From Mixophyes australis (taxonomy: Eukaryota > Chordata > Amphibia > Anura > Limnodynastidae), in NCBI GenBank assembly GCA_036250195.1, contig JAVHZZ010000009.1, positions 42,871,824 through 42,935,823 of the forward strand: a DNA stretch of 64,000 nt. Reading direction: 5' to 3'. This document shows positions 56,138 through 64,000 of this stretch, piece after piece. The translations under genes and the position numbers were made by a program. The notes under the pieces are model-generated. The model worked only from the letters and a program-made list of their open reading frames with translations, was not told the DNA's origin and did no database searches. The first letter of the stretch is position 1. Each line of letters opens with the position of its first letter.

Positions 56138-58250
56138 CTGCATAATATGGAAATTTTTGACATGGCAAAAGGTCTCTTTGCTGACTAGTATGTGATTGGC
56201 TAGGAATGAATTATATATCCATTTTACAACATAACCCTATCGTCTTGTCAAGGACACATTTATTGAAATGTTTTGGCGGGGATTACACGTGTAGTGGACT
56301 GGATTTACAACCAGGTGCTCCATAAAGTGATTGCCGGATTCCTGTAGACATACCCGACATGGCTTCATTTATGTTGATACCACCTTGTATCTGCTAGTCA
56401 TCCTTACATATGTTGAAGTTTATTTATGCTAGAAGCATGTTTTATTGATTTTTGTTTTCTATTGTGTATAATTGGGGATAAAGCAAAAGTGTTTCCAAGC
56501 AACAATGCACACTCTGTAACAAAGTGAAAAAAGAAACTACTACAAATGCCTATATACACATATTTTCTGATAAGTGCATAGGTCAAGGTGATGGTGTCTG
56601 CAATACACGAAGGTTTCAAAAGCTGTGATAAAAGGTGGATAAGGGTGAGACATGAAACATCTACCAACTTAACTCACCACAAGTGGGTCTAACCTTCATT
56701 GGAGAATGTATTAAGTCTCACCGACAGCATGTAACGGGAAATAGGGGAAGGACAGTTCCTCAGGGTGAGCACACCACTGGGACCGACCCTCACCGGACTA
56801 TACTTATGAACTGACGGTTCACCATGGCAAATCCTTCCGTACAGAATAACTCCAGGTAGGTTGTCTCACTCACTGAGGTCTCTCAATCCCACGTCTGCCA
56901 ACTGCTGCCTGCGAAGAGTCTGCCTACATAGTCTGTCCCTGCTTTAATACCAATGACACACTCTATAACCATTTGCGCACAGACCGTGATATATATCCTA
57001 TGTGTACAACTCACCAACAAAATGTACACTACACAGCAGTAAGGGGACTATAACAATAACAACAGAACAATCTTAACAGGAGAGATACAGAACACAATTA
57101 CAATACAACATGCAAACACTAGGCAATACAGTGTAATGCATTACACAATACCGCTAAGGGTGCTAGACTAGGGGTACCCTACCTATGTGCTTCTGGGGTA
57201 TGGGGTATAGGCCAGGGACCTAATGCCAGTAGGACCAATTGAAGTCTAGTGGGCTGCAGCTGGTTGATGTCTAGTGGGCTGGAGCTAGCTGATGCCTAGT
57301 GAGCTGGGGCTGGTTGAGACCTAGTGGGCTGGGGATAGCTTAGGCGTAGAGCCTGGAACTGACGGGGCCCTAGTGATCTGGTCTTCCTTTTTCATTGCTC
57401 CCTATGCATTTTTTTCTGTTCCTCGCCTTCTAATCTTCAGCTTTGCCTGCTGCTAAGATCCCCTACTCATTTCTCCTCCTCTTCATTGTTGAATTTCCCG
57501 ACCCGGGGTCAGAGATTTCCTGGGTTGGTATATGGCTGGGATTTGGCCCCCTCCATTAACTAAAATTTCAAGTTTTTTAGGAGAAAAGTGTAACATTTTT
57601 TGAGAATATATTATTTCATGGCTGTTCGAATTATGGATGCTACACCCTGTACTATAAATTCCCATTTTGTATGTATGCAGTTAATGGAAGTGTATGTTTT
57701 GAGAAGACAATAGAAGCTATTTACAAAGGGATAAGATACCCCGCTACAGACATTTTCATATCTTCAATAAGTGCATAGACAAAGGTTAGCGGTGTGTGTA
57801 TCACACATATTTGTTTATATGAGCAATAAAGCGCACTTGGTAATCTTAATCTATAAACACTATTGGTAATTTGCACTTCTTTGAATATCAGTGTGTTGCA
57901 TAGTGGTGTGAACACAAGTTCTCTACATACGACACTATGATATAATTTTTGTTTTTACATGTCATATGGGATGAAATTCTAAAGATAAGAAAGGAAACAA
58001 TTAACTTGGATCAAGGTGTAAACGAAAATATATTTATTTATATGCAAATGAATGAACTGTAAAGAATTGACTTTCATACTAATAAATTGTGTGTATCCAT
58101 CACAAGCCATCCATCACCATCACCTTCTTCCAATTGTTTTCTATTTTGTGACTGTGGGATTGTTTGTGTATCAGATCCTAGGAGGGGTGGGCTGCATGTG
58201 AAAGTTAGTGCCAGATATAAGTGGTTTCTTTATTTTTCTAATAAAGATAC
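56138..58250. other. non-coding DNA, possibly containing LTR-like sequence
   Basis: The stretch 56725-57370 (TGTAACGGGAAATAG, GACCGACCCTCACCGG) looks like a degenerate LTR or leader, without clear ends. No gene. Confidence 0.3.
57240..57345. repeat. short minisatellite, about 30-34 bp unit
   Basis: Four imperfect units of GTCTAGTGGGCTGGAGCTRG followed by TGATG or TGAGA. Confidence 0.8.
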
Positions 58251-58252
58251 AG

Positions 58253-58640
58253 TTAGTTTTTAAGTGTCAATAACTATATATGCAAAACAACAGACACTTA
58301 ATTAGGGCACCCACTGGTTCAGCTGACATATAGCATCCTCAGTTATATTGATCACCACAAACCATAATAATGAACAGTCTTTCCAAGGTCATACCAGCAA
58401 ATCCAGCTAATAAGTAGAAGCAGTCCCTCTGTGTCAGACCATACCAGTTAGTAGCATCCTCAAATAGAGATATATTAAGTTCTTAAGTGTCAGATAATAT
58501 GAGCAATGCAGGAATGGATAGACACTTAATTGAGGCATTCACTGATTCAGCTGAAATAGATCTTCATTTATATTTAACACTGCAAATCATATTAATGAGG
58601 AGTATTTCCCGAGGTCAAACCAACAAATCTAGCTTTGAAA
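58253..58640. repeat. diverged direct repeat pair, about 150 bp each
   Basis: 58253-58410 and 58477-58636 share AAGTGTCA, AGACACTTAATT, CACTGRTTCAGCTGA and a CARCAAATCYAGCT end, about 225 bp apart. Confidence 0.7.
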
Positions 58641-58896
58641 CAGTCTAATTTCCAAACAAGCATTACTGTGTGACTGAATCATAGCCCCACTAAGCAGTTT
58701 TACCACTGTAATCTGTCTGGACTAATATGTAATATGTGGCAGGACCCAGGGTTGGATCATCTGCTAGGAGACCTAGGGTCGCCTGGTTGGTGATCCACTT
58801 TGCAACAGTCACCATCAGATGCGCACCTCAGGAATGCTGTCACCAGTAACACAGAGCTCAGTGGGAAACGGGGCTGCATCCCAGTACATCTGTGGA

Positions 58897-58982
58897 TCCA
58901 GCCAGCATATCTGAAGAAGGAGCCAGCACATCTGAATGAAAAGTCAGCACATCTGAATGAGGAGACAGCACATCTCAGGAGA
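58897..58982. repeat. 24-bp tandem repeat
   Basis: Four units of CAGCACATCTGAATGARRAG-type text; the in-frame reading AHLNEE is a by-product. Confidence 0.8.
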
Positions 58983-59062
58983 CTCCTTGACGGCTGATGT
59001 TTAGATCACTGTCCTTCACTAATGCAAATGCAAACGGGAACCGGAGGCACAGTTCCTCTTCC

Positions 59063-59102
59063 TCAATCTGGATTAAGTTGTTAAAGACTTAATCCAGATT
59101 GA
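59063..59102. repeat. 16-bp-arm hairpin
   Basis: TCAATCTGGATTAAGT and its exact reverse complement are separated by TGTTAAAG. Confidence 0.85.
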
Positions 59103-59650
59103 TGAATAGCAATTTTATGTTTTAAACCCTTCCATGCTTTTGTGATGTAAGTCTCCATCTTCCTGATTAGCTGGTGAGAGGGAGTAGCTGGCCAGGAAAC
59201 AGTGTGTCGTACTTTAGTCCACAAACACATCGATAAATCCATATATATCCCAAAGATGATGTTCTTTCAATAAAACATTAGAATAGTTAATTAACCCAGG
59301 CAAAAGAACAAACAACACTCTCTCATTTGTAGGTAGGTGAGTTCGTCACACCGCCATTTAACTCCTATCGCCATCTCAGAATGGCTACAGCAGAGGCTCT
59401 ACACAGAAGTCTGGGCTTTCAGTTCCACTGTGCATACATGAACTGGCAAGCCTATTTGCACATATGCATATGCTCCCAGAATGGTTTGGCGCAGCTCTAA
59501 ATTCAACTAAACCATGGGTTAGCTGAGTATGACTCAGCTGACCAGGGGAAATAGTTTTGCTAAATTAGAGAAAGAGAACATTTAGACACTATGCTCTTGT
59601 CTGAATTGCCCTGGGCTTTCCATAGCCTTTCCACAGCCTTAATGAAGCTC

Positions 59651-59946
59651 CAGTGGCGCACGCAGGGGGGGGTTACTGGGTCTCCAGACACCCCTCCCCT
59701 CCGCTAACGGAGTGCCCCACTTAACGGCACTGTACTATACAGCAGCCACGGCGCTGTCAAAGAAGCGTCCGCGGCGGTGCTGTATACAATCCGCGGACGC
59801 TTCTTTGACAGCGCCGCGGCTGCTGTATAGTACAGTACTGCCAAAACAGAGCTGCCCACGCATGCGCAGCAGCTCTCTGTTTTTTTTGGGGGGTTTTTTC
59901 CCGGTGGGAACCCCCCCCCCCCCCAACAATCCTGCGTGCGCCCCTG
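59651..59946. mobile_element. fold-back MITE with long internal palindrome
   Basis: Ends CAGTGGCGCACGCAGG and CCTGCGTGCGCCCCTG are inverted. Inside, 59731-59774 and 59791-59834 are 44-bp arms with one mismatch around a 16-bp spacer; the arms contain TGTACTATACAGCAGCC and AAGAAGCGTCCGCGG. Flanking 8-mers do not match, so no target duplication is claimed. Confidence 0.78.
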
Positions 59947-59949
59947 AGC

Positions 59950-60427
59950 TATGATCTAAGGTACTTACAAATGTCTTATAGTTTGAAAGCAGATATTTCT
60001 TACTTACTTCCTTGCTTGTTTTACTAATGTTATTGTACAAATGTTTCCAGAAAGATTGTCTATAGTTGCTAAATGGACAGTGTAAACATGACTGACTTCA
60101 CAAAGAATACAGTTTTGATGTAATTATTCCGAATTGTGTGCTTGCACATGTCTGTATATTTATTTTTCTTTGTTTACTTTTTATATTTTTTCCAAACTAA
60201 TTATTTTTCTTTACAACAGTAGCTCATTGCTGTGACACAATATATGCTTTGGTGTCCATGATTCCAAGCTTATATTACAGTTAATATAAACAAATGTTCT
60301 AACATTAAAGAGAGCTGCATTGTGTCTAGTTAAACATGGTTTTTCTTCACATCCATCCAGTAATTTATTAGAGCATGATGTTTCTATTTGATCAGGAAGG
60401 GGTCAGTTTCTTGATTCTTTTCAGTAT
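59950..60427. other. non-coding DNA, no gene recognised
   Basis: AT-rich flank between the MITE and the gypsy LTR. No features seen. Confidence 0.3.
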
Positions 60428-60432
60428 GTGAG

Positions 60433-61262
60433 TGTCACGGTACCAAGAAGGAGTGATTGGATCCTTGCGGTTCCACTGGGATCTGCAGGACTTCACCTAG
60501 AGGCGCAAAGTATAACAGTGTCAAAGGTTTTCTCGAGAGATCCCCGCAAGCGAATTTGGACTTCCGGCTTCCACTCTGCCCCCTAGGGAAGTTCCCAGTG
60601 AACTGTGTGAGAGAGCGAAGGATTACAGATTGTTGCCCCAAAGGGAAAGGTACATGATGCTGTAATCTGGGTCAGAGATACCACTAAGGAGTAGGATAGC
60701 ATGGGCTGATCCACGGTCATTACAACGGAGGTATATAGTTGAGTGCGAAGAACTGAGGTCATTTCCACTGAGGAGTGAAAATGATGAGATGATCTGCGGC
60801 TGTTACCAATGAGGAGTGGAAATGATTGAGATGATCTGTGGCCATTACCACTGAGGAGTGGAATGATGGGATGATCTGCGGCTGTTACCACTGAGGAGTG
60901 GAATGATGAGATGATCTGTGGCTGTTACCACTGAGGAGTGGAAATGATTTCACAGAAGCACAGGGAGTGTAGGATCACTGGAGCACAGGAAACACAGGAT
61001 CACAGTTGAACAGGAATCGCAGAAGCACAGGGAGCTGCTTCCAGCACAGAGGTAACAGAACTGACTGAAAGAACCAGCTCATGGTATAGTGAGGGGGAGC
61101 CTAATAAAGGGCTTGTCATTCTGATCAGCGAATGACAGAGGAAGGAGGTTTTAAAAAGGACTGCCTATGAAAATGACAGCTGGCAGAAGACGGAGCAGCG
61201 GTCAGGGAATGGGTAAGTGTGCTGTCTAGCGGGCAGACGCTGCGGGAGACCGGCGCGTGACA
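60433..61262 (-). mobile_element. 3' LTR of the minus-strand chromodomain gypsy element
   Basis: Plus-strand ends TGTCACGGTACC and GCGCGTGACA give TG...CA; length 830 bp. Directly inside (minus sense) is a purine-rich tract, TTTAAAGGGGGAGGTAC, the expected polypurine primer site next to a 3' LTR. A TATA-like TTTTTAAAAC lies at about 61147-61156. The 5 bases beyond the LTR are GTGAG; the partner copy is outside the window. Confidence 0.88.
60762..60950. repeat. short tandem repeat in the LTR, about 40-50 bp unit
   Basis: Five units of ACTGAGGAGTGGAAATGAT, then GAGATGATCTGYGGCYRTTA, with small length changes. Confidence 0.88.
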
Positions 61263-64000
61263 GTACCTCCCCCTTTAAAGGTGGTCACCGAACACCTAGG
61301 ACCCGGTTTCTTGGGAAATTTAGCGTGAAATTTCTTTAACAGAAGAGGAGCATAGACATCAGAAGCACGCACCCAGGAGCGTTCTTCGGGACTGTTTCCC
61401 TTCCAATCCACAAGCACCTAATTCCTCCTCTAGAAGTCTTGGAATCCAAATCCCGTCTGATTTAAAATTCGTCACTTTGTTGGATGAGAGGAAGGGGGGA
61501 AGATGTAGAGGGGGAAGAGAACCGATTGATAATAAGAGGTCTCAGCAAAGAAATGTGAAATGCGTTGGAAATGCGAAGGGCATAGGGTAGTTGTAATTTG
61601 AAGCAGACAGGGCTAATTACCTGAGCGATTTTATAAGGACCAATGTGGCAGGGAGTGAATTTCATACATGGCACCTTAAGACGAATGTTCTTCATAGAAA
61701 ACCACACCTTGTCACCAACTTTCAGGAGAGGAATCGCTCTGCGCTTCCTATCTGCAAACAACTTGTAACGAGTAGAAAATTTTTTAAGGGATCTTCGGAC
61801 TTGAGACCACATGGATAAAAAATCTTCCCGTAGGGCATTGACTGCTGGAACTAGGGTGGGAGGGCTAAAAATTCTGGAATAAGAGGATTAGCCCCAAACT
61901 TGATTGACCCTTTCGGTTTGACCGTTAGTTTGCGGGCGGTATGCAGAGGAGAATTTCAGGCGAATACCCAGAAGATGGCAGAGGGACCTCAAGAATTTTG
62001 ACACGAACTGAACTCCGCGGTACGAGACAATTTCAGCGGGACAAGCATGTAGACAAAACACCTCCTTCACCAAATGCTAAGCCAAACGTGCTGAGAAAGG
62101 TAAACCCATTAGGGGAACAAAGTGTGCCATTTTGGAAAACAGTCCACTATTACCCAGATGGTATTATATTTTTTGCTCACAGGTAGGTTCATAATGAAGT
62201 CCATGCAAATATGGGTCCAGTGTTTGACAGGTAATGGGAGAGGGTGAAGCAAACCTGATGGGGCTCGGCGAGGAGATTTGGGTTGAGCACAAACTGCACA
62301 GGCTGCCACGAAATCCCTAATTTCAAACTGGTATTTAGGCCACCAATAATGTCAAGAAATAAGTTGGGAAGTCTTACGAGTACCAACATGTCCAGCAAAG
62401 CATGAGGCATGGAATCAAAGCCAAAGTCTCTTCCATAGATGAGGAGGAACAAATGTTTTCCCAGGAGGAGGGATAGGAGTAGAAGACAGGGTAGCCAAAC
62501 TAAGGCACTTGGAATCCAGGATAGGGTGTTCGAGGAAGTCCTCAGGTCCAGGGGTTCCAGTGAAAGCCCGGGACAACGCATCCGCCTTCTTATTCTTAAG
62601 ACCAGGTTTGAACGTAACATGAAGGTTGAAGCGTGTAAAGAAGAGCGACCAGCGGGCCTGATGGGGATTCAAGCACTGGGCTGTCTGAAGGTAGAATAGA
62701 TTCTTATGATCCGTGAAAATGGTGGCGGGATGACGAGCCCCTTCCAGGAGGTAGCGCCACTCACTTAAGGCCAACCTTGTCTCCTATAGCATAATTTATT
62801 TCTGCTGGCTTCAACTTGTGGGAATATAACGCACAAGGATGAAACTTGCCTTGAATGTTTTTTTGGGAAAGAACGGCTCCCCCTCCAACTGTAGAGGCAT
62901 CCACCTCTAGGAAAAAAGGAAAGGATAAATCTGGTTGTTTAAGAATAAGGGAAGAAGAGAATGCTTCTTTAAGAAATTGAAAAGCCTCCCGGTGACCAAG
63001 ACTGAGGGTCTGCTCCCTTCTGGATGAGGGCTACTAGCGGTGCAACGATAGAAGAGTTACCAGAAATGAATCTTCTGTAATAATTGACGAATCCCAAAAA
63101 TCGCTGGATGGACTTAAGAGTGTTCGGCTGGGGCCAGTCCAAAATAGCTCAGATCTTCTCAGGGTCCATTTGTAGACCTGATACCAAAACTATATAAGCG
63201 AGGAAGGGTAGTTTGGTGGCTTCGAAGGAGCATTTCTCTCTCCAGCTTGCAGTATAGGTGGTTCTGCGCAATCTGGAGAGAACTTAGGCTACGTGCAGAT
63301 GATGAGACAGAAGATCCTTAGAAAAGATCAAAACGTCGTCCAAGTAAAACTACTACATAAGAATATATGAGATTGCGTAAGATTTCATTGACAAAACTTT
63401 GCAAAACAGCAGGCGCATTACACAACCCAAACAGCATAATCAGGCATTCGTAGTGGCCGTCTCATATGTTGAAAGCCGTTTTCCACTCGTCCCCGGACCG
63501 AATTCTGTTAAGATTGTATGCCCCACGAAGGTCTAATTTAGTGAAGATCTTAGCATCCTTGATACGATCGAAGAGCTCGGTGATCAATGGGATAGAATAT
63601 TGGTTCTTTACGATGATGGCGTTTAAGCCACGGTAGTCTATGCAAGGGCAAAGAGTTCCGTTCTTCTTTACGAAGAAGAAACCGGCCCCGGCTGGAGAGG
63701 AAGAAGGCCTGATAAAACCACGTTGCAAATATTCTTTAATGTAGAGTGCGGCTGCTTCCATCTCCGGTAGAGAAGCAGGGTAGTCTCAACCTCGTGGAGG
63801 AATTTTCCCAGGTAGTAGCTCGATGGGACAGTCCCAGGAGCAATGAGGAGGTAAGCGCTCGGAGTGAGCTTTACAAAACACGACAGAAAACAAAGAGTAC
63901 TGGGACGGCAGAGCAGTGGAGGTGGATTCCAGCAAGGCTTGGACAGTCTCCAGCAGTTTGACCGGAGTCAGGCACCTTCCAGAGCAAGCAGGACCCCAGG
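61226..64000 (-). pseudogene. chromodomain Ty3/gypsy pol, broken, runs off the window
   Basis: Minus strand, 5' to 3': an LLPGK linker into reverse transcriptase (near 63810); RT from about 63770 with [20 protein letters not shown] and YRGLNAI; the catalytic YLDD near 63335-63350 in another frame; RNase H-type piece at 62415-62774 (IFTDHKNL, then ADALSRAF); integrase with a zinc-type region and FIMNLPVSKKYNTIWVIVD (62109-62309), then AYRPQTNGQTERVNQ (about 61905-61960); and a chromodomain-like end LVDWKGNSPEERSWVRASDV (about 61350-61415). Frames change many times, so no polyprotein can be made. The chromodomain end marks a Sushi-like chromovirus. Gag and the 5' LTR lie beyond 64000. Confidence 0.9.

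Larger units (their letters stand above)
58641..59650. other. non-coding DNA, possibly LTR-like
   Basis: A minus-strand TGTGACGAACTCACC start at about 59351 could be an LTR start. No ends or duplication confirmed. It includes the small tandem repeat at 58897 and a hairpin at 59063. Confidence 0.35.

Noticed and set aside
58800..58997. Frame with AHLNEE repeats
   Set aside because: Encoded by a 24-bp tandem repeat; no other support.

Overview
The window looks like intronic and repeat-rich DNA from a vertebrate, most likely a frog. I see one host coding exon; nearly everything else that can be named is a transposable element. The frog assignment is an inference from element types I associate with anuran genomes: a tRNA-derived SINE ending in a GATGAT tail, GGGGTATATTTACTA-type MITEs, Gmr1-like and chromodomain Ty3/gypsy elements, and Tc1, piggyBac, hAT and Harbinger-like DNA transposons. 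No species can be named from the sequence.

Host gene: a 188-bp exon on the minus strand (36334-36521) has a clean acceptor and a GTAAGT donor. Its reading frame matches the extracellular juxtamembrane part of astrotactin, closer to ASTN1 than ASTN2 as I recall them. The rest of the window would then be the two introns flanking this exon. No other exon was recognised.

DNA transposons: the main element is a complete hAT transposon (9806-15562). It has matching termini, a perfect 8-bp target duplication (TTTAAAAG), an intact 1012-codon BED/hAT transposase on the minus strand, and two unrelated tandem arrays, both of period 100 bp, on either side of the gene. An internally deleted relative lies at 39157-39746. 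Three further short hAT-type elements (389-669, 16770-17047, 51083-51361) have 8-bp target duplications. MITE families with 3-bp target duplications occur at 819, 4810, 9084, 24127 (all 175-176 bp), at 20252 and 36754, and at 34601. Two broken Tc1 elements (5893-6441; 43258-44498) and a broken piggyBac transposase (47830-48880) complete the list.

Retroelements: four tRNA-SINE copies; L2-like and CR1-like LINE fragments; a Gmr1-like element with 5' LTR and SCAN-like gag (25109-26990); a minus-strand gypsy gag-protease fragment with its LTR (18605-21143); an old plus-strand gypsy pol (28590-32350) split by a perfect solo LTR (29963-30927, GACAC duplication); a 1.8-kb solo LTR (54315-56132, ATCAG duplication); and at the right edge a minus-strand chromodomain gypsy element with its 3' LTR (60433-64000). 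Several LTRs carry internal minisatellites.

Nothing in the window looks like a bacterial-type operon, a CRISPR array or a structural RNA gene. The least usual feature is the hAT element with its two 100-bp-period arrays.
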